Below are positions 35,537 to 46,215 of a stretch of DNA of 64,000 nucleotides, in pieces. The stretch is from Physcomitrium patens (taxonomy: Eukaryota > Streptophyta > Bryopsida > Funariales > Funariaceae): the NCBI RefSeq assembly GCF_000002425.4, contig NC_037265.1, forward strand, positions 12,790,330 through 12,854,329, given 5' to 3'. The translations under genes were made by a program, and so were the position numbers. How positions within the stretch are numbered: position 1 is the stretch's first letter; each line of letters starts with the position of its first letter. Under the pieces are notes generated by a model that was not told the DNA's origin, did not search any database, and saw nothing but the letters and a program-made list of their open reading frames with translations.

Positions 35537-35965
35537 TCATCTTGGTTTCGATGGATGTCGTTGATGAAAAACTTTGACTTTAGCTGATGCATTTGCTAGA
35601 TTCCTGGATGGCTCCCATGTGCGTTCACTAATATCATATCCGCACCAATGAACAAGATATTTCAGCTTATTTTGGCGCCGCCTTGAGTCTAATATCTCTT
35701 CCACCTCAAATTCTTCATTATTATCTACTTCTATAGGAGGCGGTGGCATTTGTCTTCTTTCTTGTATATCCATTGTCTTATATGGTTCAAGAAGAGATAC
35801 GTGGAATACAGGATGGATCTTCATTGACTCCGGTAGATGTAACCGATATGCAACTGGGTTGATCTGTTCAGAAACAGAAAAGGGGCCAAGCCTACGATAG
35901 TCCAACTTGTCACAAGGTCGAGTAGTCTTGATATTGCGACGAGGTAGCCATACCTTATCACCCAC
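35537..35965 (-). pseudogene. pol end: GPF module and chromodomain (family B)
   Basis: The stretch begins GDKVWLPRRNIKT, continues with YRRLGPFSVSEQINPVAYRL (integrase C-terminal GPF module) and MKIHPVFHVSLLEPYK, and ends in a chromodomain: EFEVEEILDSRR, LKYLVHWCGYD and ERTWEPSRNL carry the aromatic cage positions. Chromodomains of this kind steer integration toward particular histone marks. It is in the same frame as the rest of pol. It is cut from the integrase core by TGA and TAA at about 36011-36016. Confidence 0.9.
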
Positions 35966-36013
35966 GTTGAGTTGTGGTTGCTCCTTACGATATAGATCTG
36001 CGTTTATCTTTTA

Positions 36014-37195
36014 TCATTCTTGAGCTTTCTTCAATTGCGTCTTCATTATTGCATGTAACTCTGACAACCGATTTGCCATATCTTCTGCTGCAGGATTATC
36101 AACTTTTGAAAAATCAAAAGTATCAAGTCGTGGATGATAGCCATAATTGGCAAAGAAAGGTGTTTGTTGCATGGAAGAATGTACCGTATTATTATAAGCA
36201 AACTCTGCCAATGGCAGAAGGGTTGTCCAATCATCTTGTTGGTAGTTGATAGTACACCTTAAATATTGCTCCAAGACTTGGTTTACGCGCTCTGTTTGTC
36301 CATCAGTTTGAGGATGGAAAGCCGAAGATAGCTTTATGTCCACTTTTAAAATCTTGAAAAGGGTCCTCCAAAATCTTGACACAAATTGAGTTCCCCTATC
36401 TAATATGATATCTTTAGGTAATCCATGATAGCAATAGATATTATCAATGAAAAGCTTAGCTGTTTCTTCACCTGTGATAGATTTTGTACATGGCACAAAA
36501 TGTGCCATCTTGGTGAAACGATCTACTATCACAAATATAGAATCATAAGATCTTGAGCTTGGAAGATCTGTGATGAAATCCATAGAAACAGAAGACCATG
36601 GTTGTTCTGGTATAGGTAATGGCTGAAGAAGTCCGTAAGGTCGATGACGAGGAATTTTTGATCTTGAACAAATATCACATGATTGTACAAAGTCTTTGAC
36701 TGACTTCCACATTTGTGGCCACCAAAAATCTCTTGATATGAGTTCCAAAGTCTTATTATATCCAAAGTGCCCTGCTGCTGGAAAGTCATGACGTGCTTGA
36801 AGAACACGTAAACGTGCTTCTCCTTCTGGAACATATAGGCGTCCTTCAAAATATAATAGATTATTCTTGAACTCGAACTTAGAAGGATCATGAGACTTGG
36901 AAGAATTATTCTCGATATCATGAACAAGAGGGTCTGAGGACATACTGGACTGGATTTGCTTGAGAAAAGTTGAATCAACAGTCAATGTTGATTTCATTGC
37001 TCGGAGATGAAATTGCTCCGGTTTCAAGAGGACCGTTCTTTGTTGTTCAAAAGCTGCATCTCCTTCTTTTGGTGCAAAATAAGAACGTCTAGATAGGGCA
37101 TCGGACAAACCTTGTTGTTTTCCTGGCCGATAAGTGATAATGAACTCGAATCTTGACAAAGACATACTCCAACGAGCTTGACGATAATTCAACAC
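36014..37195 (-). pseudogene. pol: RNase H end and integrase core (family B)
   Basis: It starts with the end of RNase H (LNYRQARWSMSLSRFEF, GLSDALSRR). The integrase follows: HDFPAAGHFGYNKT and CDICSRSK give the HHCC zinc site; SMDFITDLP, ILDRGTQFVSRFW and HPQTDGQTERVNQ give all three catalytic acids. All key residues are present. It is bounded by in-frame stops at 37202-37204 and 36011-36016, and otherwise is open for 393 codons. Confidence 0.92.
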
Positions 37196-37201
37196 GCGTG
37201 C

Positions 37202-37567
37202 TCACATGAAATACTCGAGGTTCTTGTGATCTGTATACACAGTGACTGGACTAGAAGCGCCTTCTAGATAATGACGCCATTCTTGAAAGGAATCCACGAT
37301 CGCAAGAAGTTCTTTATCGTGGATCTCATAATTGATCTCGGCTGCTGAGAATTTTCTTGAATGAAAAGCTATCGGATGAAGTTTTTCATTTGTTCCCATT
37401 TGTGATAAAACTGCACCCAAGGCAAAATTTGATGCATCTGTTTCCATAAAAAATGCCTTGGAAAAGTCAACACGATATAAGACTGGTGCAGAGACAAACG
37501 ATGTCTTCAAGGCTTCAAATGCTGCTTCTGCTTCTTGATTCCATTGAAATTTATCTTTACTAGTCAA
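37202..37567 (-). pseudogene. pol: RNase H (family B)
   Basis: The frame runs in step with RT and integrase. [20 protein letters not shown] is the RT-RNase H link; [18 protein letters not shown] holds the first Asp; [20 protein letters not shown] holds the Glu; [12 protein letters not shown] holds the second Asp. A TGA at 37202-37204 ends it; the other copy at 63420 has a Ser codon there. The upstream TGA at 37589-37591 separates it from RT. Confidence 0.9.
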
Positions 37568-37588
37568 GCGTGTAAGTGGAGCTGCAAC

Positions 37589-38611
37589 TCATGAAAAATC
37601 TTTGATGAAGATCCGATAGTAATTGGCAAATCCCAAGAAACATTGGACATCTCTTACTGTCCTTGGAATCTTCCAATCCATGATTGTTTGGACTTTCTTA
37701 GAATCCATCATGAGACCATCATTTGAAATGATGTATCCTAAAAAGTCAACTTGAGTAGTGTGAAATACACACTTTTCCATCTTGGCGTACAATCCTGCAT
37801 CTCTAAGTTTTTGTAATACTTGACGAACATGTATTTCATGTTCTTTGACGTTCTTAGAATAGATCAAGATATCGTCTGGATAGTAGACGACAAAATTATC
37901 TAAGAATTCATGAAATACATCATTCATGAGATGTTGAAAAGTAGCTGGTGCATTCGTGAGTCCAAAGGGCATGACATTATATTCGAAATGTCCATACCTG
38001 GTTCGAAACGCAGTCTTCCATTCATCTCCTTCTTTGATCCGTACTAGATTATATGCTCCTCTTAGATCTATTTTTGTATAGATCTTAGCTTGATTCAACT
38101 GGTCAAGGAGCCCTGATATCAAAGGTAATGGATACCTGTTCTTGATTATGATCTTGTTGAGTCCTCGATAATCAACACACATTCGTAAAGATCCATCTTT
38201 TTTCTTTACGAATAGAATTGGAGCTCCTGCTGGAGATTTTGAATGGCGTATGAAATTCTTCGCTAAATTCTTGTCAATATATGTCTTGAGTTCAGCCATC
38301 TCATCTTGCGATAAACTGTAAATTGGTCCAAATGGTGGCTGAGTTCCTTCCTTGAGGTCGATTGAACAATCATATGGACGATGCTCAGGAAGAATATCTG
38401 CATTCTTTTTCTCAAAAACGTCTTGATACTCCTGATATTGACTTGGAATGCCACTTGAAGTCTTTACGTTTTCAGAAATAGGTGCAGCATAAATAGCAAA
38501 AGTTGATCCTTCTTTTGCTGCGTGTATAAATGCTTTTGCACCTATCAGTACGGGTTTTACTATACTAGACTTATAATTTTTTACTTGGTTGGTAGAACTA
38601 TTAATAACGCT
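37589..38611 (-). pseudogene. pol: reverse transcriptase (family B), YPDD variant
   Basis: The frame is open from the TAG at 38612-38614 to the TGA at 37589-37591, without needing an internal ATG. It holds the usual lead-in ([18 protein letters not shown]), [27 protein letters not shown] (catalytic Asp), [18 protein letters not shown], and [15 protein letters not shown]. The catalytic box normally reads Y-L/V-D-D; here Pro replaces the second residue, while the copy at 62750 reads YLDD. It ends with [19 protein letters not shown]. This polymerase would have copied element RNA into DNA. Confidence 0.92.
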
Positions 38612-39066
38612 CTAGGAAAAGTCAAGTTTATGTGAATTCCAATCTATTCGAGGGTTATATTTTTCTAGCCAGGATAAACCTAAAATAATTGGATTGGACG
38701 GGGATTTAATTATGTTAAAAGCTATGTAGCTATCATGACCGTCTATTGTTACTTTTATAGGATGAGTTTCATGAGTGACATCTCCAGAAGACAAGGGACG
38801 ACCATCTATGACTTCTACATGTACTGGTTTAGGTTTCTGTACAAAGGGTATTTTACGACTTTTAACAAATTGTTCATCTAAAAAACATGCTGAGGCTCCC
38901 GAATCTAATAAAGCAGAGGCTTTGTAATTCTTAGGTCCTAAATATAAGTCTATTATAAAACAAGGAGAGGGTTCTGAGGAGAGGATAGGACCTTCATTAG
39001 GAATTGTACAAGGTTCCAGCTGCACGGTCCCTATTGTAGCTGGACGAATCCGTTTTCCGACATGTT
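38612..39066 (-). pseudogene. pol: aspartic protease (family B)
   Basis: The protease begins near GKRIRPATIGTVQLEP (about 39060) and contains ALLDSGASACFL, the D-S-G active site intact, then IILGLSWLEKYNPRIDW, the ILG segment. It ends with LDFS and an in-frame TAG (38612-38614) before RT. The same TAG occurs at the same place in the copy at 60564-60566. The frame differs from gag, so either a programmed shift or an old indel separates gag from pol. Confidence 0.9.
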
Positions 39067-39105
39067 GTCTTTTTTGACCGTCCTACTCCTCATTTTATAG
39101 TTGCG

Positions 39106-40035
39106 TCATTTCTTTGGACAATGTTGAGCAGTGTGCTTAGGTTCTCCGCAATATAAACATAATCCTTCTTGACGACGACGAATCTTTTCTTGCTCAGTTA
39201 GGGGTTTAAAACGTACCGCGTCAATTTGCATGTCTTCTACTTCCGAATGTACGTTTGACAAAGATGTTGATGTTGCCATTGAGTAATAACGTTGAGGTTT
39301 CTGTGAATGATTCTCAGATCGAAATTCAAAAAGTCGATTATCATATTTTACCGCAAAATCGATTGCTTGACTCAAAGTTTGAGGATCAGGTAAGTTGAGC
39401 ATCAATTTCTTTACTTCGTATTGCAATCCATAAAGAAATTGACTGATGAGTGCAGCATCATCCCACTTGATGTCAATTGCAAGTTGTCGAAATTGTGAAG
39501 CATACACTGTTACTGAGCGATTTCCTTGTCGTAGAATTCGGATCTTATTTGTTGCAACATGAGTTGCATCGTGTTCACCATACATAGATCAAAACTCCGC
39601 CAAAAAAGCTTTCAAATTGTCCAATATTGGATTTCGTTGTTCAAGAAAAGATGAAAACCACGATAATGCAGAACCAGAAAGTAGAATGCCAATAAACCTG
39701 ACTTGTGATCCTGGAGTTGGATAGCTTTGCGGTTGAAGTTCAATTGCCAATTCTACTTGATTGATGAACCCTCGAAACTTTGATCTCGTACCATCAAATT
39801 TCTCGGGTAAGGTAATTCTTGGTTCTCTAGTGCTTACATGGTGTTGTACAATTGGAGAAGGAACGTGATTTGTTGTAGATATTGAAGCAGCTCCGATCAT
39901 CTCTATATCCCCACTTTCTGCTATTCTTGTTCTTTCCTGTGTTGGTGAATTGAGTTGATGCATCGCAAGCATTAACTCCCTCATTTGCTCTTGCATTTGT
40001 GCCATTGCACTCTTCATTTCAACAAGCTCTGCCAT
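39106..40035 (-). pseudogene. gag with CCHC zinc knuckle (family B)
   Basis: The start is taken at MAELVEMKSAMAQMQ (40035), since an older copy at 59165 begins alike. The middle has LPEKFDGTRSKFRGF and the capsid-like helices; the end has CLYCGEPKHTAQHC, a perfect CX2CX4HX4C knuckle that packages RNA. A single in-frame TGA (39589-39591) divides it; the copy at 59591-59593 has TAA at that point. The terminal stop is at 39106-39108. Confidence 0.88.
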
Positions 40036-40210
40036 AATGACACTAAGAAGAAAAATTTGTTTGATACTGCTCAAGACAAAAGAAAATAAAGACTTGATAA
40101 CAAAGAAGATACTAAGAACAATATCAGTTTAGAAGTGGGTAATCCGCAAACTTCTAATACGCTTATGCCTTGTCAAGAGAAAGGGGTAATCCACTCTTAC
40201 TCAAGAAAAA

Positions 40211-40223
40211 CAAAGCTCTGATA
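40211..40223 (-). other. Primer-binding site of family B element
   Basis: Directly after the 5' LTR end the minus strand reads TATCAGAGCTTTG. Nine bases (TATCAGAGC) match the complement of the 3' end region of plant initiator tRNA-Met. The same site, weathered to ATATTAGAGCTTTG, follows the LTR at 58963. Confidence 0.75.
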
Positions 40224-40246
40224 TTGTAAGTGCACTCTTATCAATC

Positions 40247-40534
40247 TGTCAAGGACAAGAACTCGATGAAAAAATAGTTCAGACAAGTAAGCCTTCACTC
40301 AAAGAAAAGTTACAAAATATGAATAATAAGTATGTATATTGAAAAGAGAAACTAGAATGGCTATTGCCAAAAGACAAGAAAACTAGAGACTATCAAGGAC
40401 AAGAACTCGATGAAAAAATAGTTCAGACAAGTAAGCCTTCACTCAAAGAATAGTAACAAAATATGAATAATAAGTATGTATATTGAAAAGAGAAACTAGA
40501 ATGGGTATTGACAAAAGACAAGAAAACTAGAGAC
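40247..40534 (-). repeat. 144-bp tandem duplication in the 5' LTR
   Basis: Two neighbouring copies (40247-40390 and 40391-40534) share TCAAGGACAAGAACTCGATG at the start and AGAAAACTAGAGAC at the end, with only a few differences. It lies in the R/U5 side of the LTR. The 3' LTR and the LTR at 58402 have one copy only, so it arose in this element or was lost elsewhere. Confidence 0.88.
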
Positions 40535-40598
40535 CCTTGAAATTAAACTAGAAGCAAGAAAGGAGTTGACAAGAGTGAAGAGAGCTTCACTCTTGTCT

Positions 40599-40612
40599 CT
40601 ATATATACTATC
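40599..40612 (-). promoter_or_regulatory. LTR TATA box
   Basis: The minus strand reads TAGTATATATAGAG, a good plant TATA box, in the middle of the LTR. The box is kept at matching places in the 3' LTR (near 34630), at 44815 and at 58740, which supports a real promoter for element transcription. Confidence 0.6.
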
Positions 40613-40939
40613 TAATTAGAAGCCACGTGGCGATATTCTATAAGACCTCCAATATGTGTTGACTTTCTAGGTCACATGTCTTTGCTTGCAAGGCAAGTTT
40701 TCTATGAGTCGACTACGTAGTTAGCTTGTCCTTCAAGCTACCAACATATGTGGCACATGGCTAACTTGTTGACTAAGTTTCTAACCTAAAAGTCAACTAT
40801 GGACTCCTTTAAGGTCAAAGCAGCGTCTATGAAGCTTCTAAGAAGCTTCTGTAGAAGATATTGCACGATTAACCTACTTTTATCTACTTTTACATACTTT
40901 TATCGACTCTTGTAGGTAATTATATGTATATCCATGACA

Positions 40940-41850
40940 CCATTTCATATTTGTGAACAAATCAATTATGTTTTTTTATCAATTATATCTATTAGAGTTT
41001 ATGAAGATCCATTCCATATTCCATGTATCTTTTCTTAAGCCATATGAGACAATGAATATCTCAAGAAGAAGCAAATACTACCTCTTTCTATAAAAATGAA
41101 TAATATCAATAGTTTGAGATAGAAGAAGTCTTTGATTCCAAATGATGCCAAAATAGGTTAGAATATTTTATTAATTGGCATAGATATGATATTAGTGAAT
41201 GCGTATGAGAGCTAACAAAGAATCTTACAAATATAACAAAGAAGGTTGAGACTTTTCACTATTAACATCTATCAAAATCAAGACGAAGAATAACAAATCT
41301 TTGCTATGAAAAAAACAAGATCCAAAGAAGATAAAATTTTATTTTTTTCTAACTTTGTTTGTAATTTTTGTATATTTTTGGTACTAAGAAGATAGAAAAC
41401 CAACAGCCAATAGATTCAATTAAAACACTATTGCTTACTATCTTATTAAATATTTGCAATTGTTACAACCTTCAAGATGATGTAATCAAGATGGAGATCT
41501 TTAAGAATAACACATTCTTCTTCAAATAGATGGTGAGATGTAACATATTTGATATTATGAGCTTAAAAGAGACTTCTTATGTTTGATAATGTTATTGGAG
41601 GTAAGAATGACTCATCACCATGTTCTATATGTCTTATTTGAAGGAAGTTATGAAGGCTTCAATAATAATCAAATAATAGGATAATCTTCTTGACTTAGTT
41701 AGAGACACTATTGATGGTTAAAAGGATCTATCAACCATCTTTGAAAAAAACAAAGATCAAAATATGTTGCAAGCATATTCGTTGCATCTTAGATTTCTTC
41801 AATGTATGATGATTTTTTCTCATTGAACTTGTTCCTACAAGAGGGAATAA
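40940..41850 (+). pseudogene. Outer family B copy: chromodomain region and extra ORF, decayed
   Basis: Beyond the inserted element the outer plus-strand copy resumes. PFHICEQINYV matches the GPF module, FMKIHSIFHVSFLKPYETMN matches the segment before the chromodomain, and from about 41600 the reading follows the extra ORF (FEGSY, NNNQI, SINHL). A purine stretch (AAGAGGGAATA) precedes the LTR at 41851. The copy is full of stops and CpG-type changes. Confidence 0.72.
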
Positions 41851-41955
41851 TGTCAAGGACATACATATTTATCTATATGATTAAGTAGAAGTAGGTAAAA
41901 ATAGATTAATTTTATAACATTTTCTAGAGAAGCTTCCTAGAAGCTTCATAGATGT

Positions 41956-43324
41956 TATTGTATTATGCGTCTCTTTTGTTAGAAATGCACCAAGAATTTG
42001 GTTGTAGAAGGTGAAGTCGTATGTTGCAATTATTTAAGAAATCCTAATAGATTTCAACCATTAAGAAAGAAGAAATTTAAATTTTAAGGCAAAAGAGTTT
42101 AAAGCCAATTAAAAGTGCTGAAAAATACTCTTTTTAATTACTTCAAGTAAATACAAATCCTAATTGTCTTATTATTTGTTTATTTTTTTTATAACTTTTA
42201 ATTTTCTCTCCGAATCCTAACTCTAGGCAATAAGCTTCACCTAATTGTAATTCTTAATTTAATTGTCCAAGTGGTATAAAATTTTTCGTACTAATAAATA
42301 ATATTAATATACAAAAATATACAATACGTCTTCTATATGCTCAAAAAATTTCAATTCAATCCAACTTATAAATTATGAAAAAATGCAAAAGAATTGTGTT
42401 AGTATTCTTTGTTCTCAACTTAAAGGTTGATGATAAAGTTTGAGCAACAATTTCTTCATCTTTAATTTTTAACTTTGGCTCCGAATTGGTCTATAGCTTA
42501 ATATGTCATTCTACTAAAATCACACCAAATTTTTTTTGTTCCAATAAGTAAAACTTTAGATATCATAAAAATCCTATTCTATCCTAAACTACTAACTTTT
42601 GGTAATTCCTTGTACTAATAACTAAATATCATCCAATTTCACTATTAGAATAATAAAAAATTTCACATACAATTAATACATCTATTTAACTATACATTGA
42701 TAAAAATTTCAATTATAGATGTTGTATGCATTTCACAAACCAACTGATAGAACTAGTCTTAATTTTATTGCATAACTCCAAAGTTACTAATAAAAATCCT
42801 AATTTTATATAATGATTGAAAGTCTCTTCAAAACCTATAAAAACAAGCTTTATAACTTTTAAAAAATAATTAAAGTTAACTCTTCAATACAACTTTCAAA
42901 TCTCAAAAATCCTTCCTACTTTGTCTTAAGAAACTATTTTAGTGGCTAGAGGTCTTATTTTGATCCTAACCCACAAACAATTGTTTCTTAGGTATCATTC
43001 CAATCTTTCTTAGGAGTTTTTTTTACACAATCCTATCCTTAATTTCATCTTAGAATTGATCTTATTAAATATTTATTTAATCTACTTTATTTTTATCAAT
43101 TTATGGCTTTTCTTAGATACTAGAAGAATTTTTTACAATCTAAAATGTAAATCTGCTAACCATCTTTTAATCTACAAGCTATTAAAACAAAAAAATAAAC
43201 TAAGATGCTTTGAAAAAAATCTTGTTTAAATGTATAAAATTATTATTGAACTAAGATGATAGAGTACAAATCATAACATCATTTTTGTTTATATTTTCAT
43301 CGTATAGTTATTTACAACACAACA
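41956..43324 (-). repeat. Solo LTR of family A type in family B LTR
   Basis: The right edge is CAACACAACA, the reverse complement of the LTR start TGTTGTGTTG; the left edge is TATTGTATTATGCG, a weathered form of the reversed end box. Four-base target copies ATGT flank it (41952-41955 and 43325-43328). There are no element genes, so it is a solo LTR left by recombination between two LTRs. Confidence 0.72.
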
Positions 43325-43385
43325 ATGTGGTTTTGACTTTATACATATTTGTAGTTTAGAAACTTAGTTAATAAATTAGCTACGT

Positions 43386-44668
43386 TGTTGTCTTAGAAAG
43401 TAGTATAATATATAAAAATAATATATAATATTATATATATTTTAATTATAATTAAAAATAAAATAAAATAAAATAAAATATATAAAATAAAATATTTATC
43501 TAATTTATTTAAATTTATAATTTAAATTTATAATTTAAATTTAATAATTAAAGATAGAAGTTGTAGGATTTATAAGTAAAGAATTTAAAAGGACTTTGGT
43601 ATTAAAAGTATAATATTTTGATTCCTAGGCCATCTCATGTGGAAAGATAAGATAAGTGATAGAAGATTTCATTCCCTTTAGTTGAAAGTCATGTCTTATG
43701 AGCTTTGAGATATTGTCTAAGATCACATTGGAGTTTGGAACCACTTTAAGGCGACTTATTCAAAGACATATTTAAGGCATACCATTCAAAGCAAAACAAT
43801 CTATTCAAAGTTTGAAGATTGAATTTGAAAAGTTTATATTTTGGAATAGAATTTGGATGGAAAAAATATAGGATTTGGAGTAGTAATGAGAAAGATAGGA
43901 TTGTTTGAAGTTAGGATGTGAATTTGGTATCTATTTTTATTCTTTTAAGCATATAAAGAATTGTAAAAAAATATTTAATAATTAAAAAGTAGAATTAAAA
44001 AGCTGCTTTAACGAACTACATATCATATCAAAAAATTAATACATTCCAATTTAGAATAAAAGAAAGAGAGCTATTGGAAGTTAGAATTCAAAACTAAGAT
44101 TTGTAAGTAAGTTGCTTTTAATAGAGGTTTCAATTTGGACCATATCTTGAGTTTTTGGACGAATTTTCAGTTCAAAATTTTTATAAGCATAGATAATTAT
44201 GTTAAGAAGTTGTATATAAAAAATTCATGGTATGCAAGCATTGGATTTTTGAGATATGATGGAACTAGTGCGTAAATGCCTAGAAATTAATATTTTTAGT
44301 ATCTGCTAGTAATTAGGTAATGTCCAAAGAATTTTAATGAATTTATGGTAGATTTTTTGTATGAAAGTAGTTAAGGATATAAGTTAATTTTTAGAGAATT
44401 TTTAATCCAATTGGACAATTAGATTAGAAGTTATTGAGTGATACATATATGAAAGGGATTTCTATAGGAATAGAAGTGATTTTAGGATATCTAGTCATAT
44501 CTTGGGTACTCTTGTTCATTCTAGACTTGTGTATTTGATGTAATTATTTTCTTAAAGATAAGATATGAATAATATTTGTGTTGTATAAACTTGCAATTTG
44601 TTTGAGTAATTAGTAGCAACTAGAGGCCTAGTGCTTTCTTGAAGCAAAGTCTTTCTACTATGACAACA
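43386..44668 (+). repeat. Third LTR-like insertion, related ends, plus orientation
   Basis: It starts TGTTGTCTTAG and ends CTACTATGACAACA. The last 45 bases (GAGGCCTAGTGC, TTCTTGAAGCA) follow the family A end box, but the interior differs clearly from the other copies, so it may be a sister family. ACGT at 43382-43385 and AGTC/AAGT around 44668-44671 could be worn target copies. It holds an AAATA-rich run at 43448-43490. Confidence 0.6.
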
Positions 44669-44860
44669 AGTCACACATGTTAATAGCTTGTAGAACAAGC
44701 TAACTATATGGCACATTTATAAAAAACTTGCCTTGCAAGTTAAGACATGTGTTTCACAATTTAGACATGTATTGGAGGTCTATAGAATATTATCGTGTAG
44801 GTCTTAGTTAGATAGTATATATAGATACAAGAGTGAAGTCTTCTTCTCTCTTGTCAATGC

Positions 44861-46032
44861 TATTGTATTATGTATGTTCTTTCTTGAGAATGCACTAGGC
44901 ACCTACTTTTGAAAGATAAGTAAAAAAATAACAACAATCCTACTAAGTCTAATAGAGTCTTAAATAAACTTTAAGTAATCTTTAATAATCCTAATTAAAT
45001 TTTAACCAATTCAAAATAAATTTAAAAGAAGTTACAAAAAAATACAAGGTAATTATAAATTAATTTCAAAGAAAAAAAAACATTAAAGAAATATAATAAT
45101 AAACCTTTAAAGAAATAATAATATTCTTTAAAAATATTAAAAATAGAAAATTTTAAAAAAATAATAAAAAAACTTTTAAAAATATTAAAAAGATTTTTTT
45201 TTAAATAAATCCTAAATAAATCCTAAATAAATCCTAAATAAAATCCTAATTAGAATCCTATTGAATCTTAACCAAATCTTATATTAAATCCTAATGAAAT
45301 CCTAATAAAATCCTAATCAAATTCTAATCAAAGTTTAGAAATTTTTTAATTAAATAAAAATAAAATCTTAATCAGATCTTTGTCAAATCTTAATCAAATC
45401 CTAATCAAATCTGAACAAAATTCTAAATTCTAATCAAACTCTTGTACAACAATAAATTTTTCTATTTTCACTTATAAATATACTATAAAATTCATAAAAT
45501 CTTAAAATTTATAAACTTGTTTTTATTTCTAAATATCCAAATCCACCAAATGCTTCACTAACTTTGAAAATCTCCCAAAATATCAATATCTATTTAAATA
45601 TTATGAAACTAATACTAAAAAATCTCTCCTTAAGTTTGCTCTCAAATTCTATTCTTTGATTTATTAAAGAATCCCCGAGTCATTGTAGATATATGATTTT
45701 ATGCCTCAAAATTTGATTTTGATCCAGGTTGACAACCAATTCTCTTCAAATATCAAGTTTTTATAATTTGAAGTAATTTTTGCTTCAATTTATTATCAAT
45801 TCTCTCTTAAAAATGCCTATATTAATTTCTTATCTTAATTATTTTAATTTTGCTTATTTATGCTTCTACAAAGTAAATAGTAGTCCCTTCTATAAAAGAT
45901 AATATTAAGACTAAATGTTTATTACCTTTCTATTATTTATCCTTATTTTTCTACTACATCTTTCTATTAGGCTCTTCTATATTAAAATTTTTATTTTTAT
46001 TTTTCACTATATAGTTGTATTATCACAAGACA
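44861..46032 (-). repeat. Solo LTR of family A type in family B LTR
   Basis: On the minus strand it starts TGTCTTGTGATAATAC and ends with the box GCATTCTCAAGAAAG and ATACAATA. Target copies ATGC flank it exactly (44857-44860 and 46033-46036). The interior carries many AATCCTAA repeats (45200-45425). No genes are inside. Confidence 0.75.
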
Positions 46033-46215
46033 ATGCCTTTCTTATTCTTAATCTAATTTCAAGAGTCTATACATTTTTTGTATAGACATTATGCACTTTT
46101 TGTCTTTGGCAATAGTTATTTTAGCATTAATACTGTATTACTTTTGGAGTGAATATTTATTCTTCTTGAGTTATAAAAGAGTGTTTTAAGGTTCTTCTTA
46201 TTTTGATTCATATCC

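Larger units (their letters stand above)
34429..40939 (-). mobile_element. Family B chromovirus (Ty3/gypsy with chromodomain), nearly complete
   Basis: Read on the minus strand this is a 6.5 kb element: 5' LTR (40225-40939), primer-binding site, gag, one long pol frame (protease, RT, RNase H, integrase, chromodomain), an extra ORF, polypurine tract, and 3' LTR (34429-34978). The chromodomain after the integrase places it among chromoviruses. pol keeps one frame throughout and is interrupted only by in-frame stops, so the copy is dead but much younger than the others here. The two LTRs differ at many sites and by a tandem duplication. The 3' LTR lacks its last roughly 22 bases. Confidence 0.93.
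40225..40939 (-). repeat. 5' LTR of the minus-strand family B element (715 bp)
   Basis: On the minus strand it starts TGTCATGGATATAC and ends GCACTTACA, next to the primer-binding site. It is longer than the other family B LTRs because of a 144-bp internal duplication. The flanking base pairs outside belong to the chromodomain region of the outer copy. Confidence 0.88.
41851..46215 (+). repeat. Family B 3' LTR split into four pieces by three solo LTRs
   Basis: The LTR of the outer copy starts TGTCAAGGACATAC at 41851. Its pieces are 41851-41955, 43329-43381, 44669-44856 and 46037 to about 46215. Joined, they give roughly 0.53 kb, close to the 561 bp of the intact LTR at 58402-58962, and follow it in order: GAAGCTTC, CTTTATA.ATATTTGTAG, AATAGCTTGTAGAACAAGCTAAC, then the TATA box near 44815 and CAAGAGTGAAG. 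The right limit is approximate. Confidence 0.75.

Noticed and set aside
45200-45425. Interstitial telomere repeat
   Set aside because: The units are degenerate, not TTTAGGG arrays, and lie at the same place in several LTR copies.
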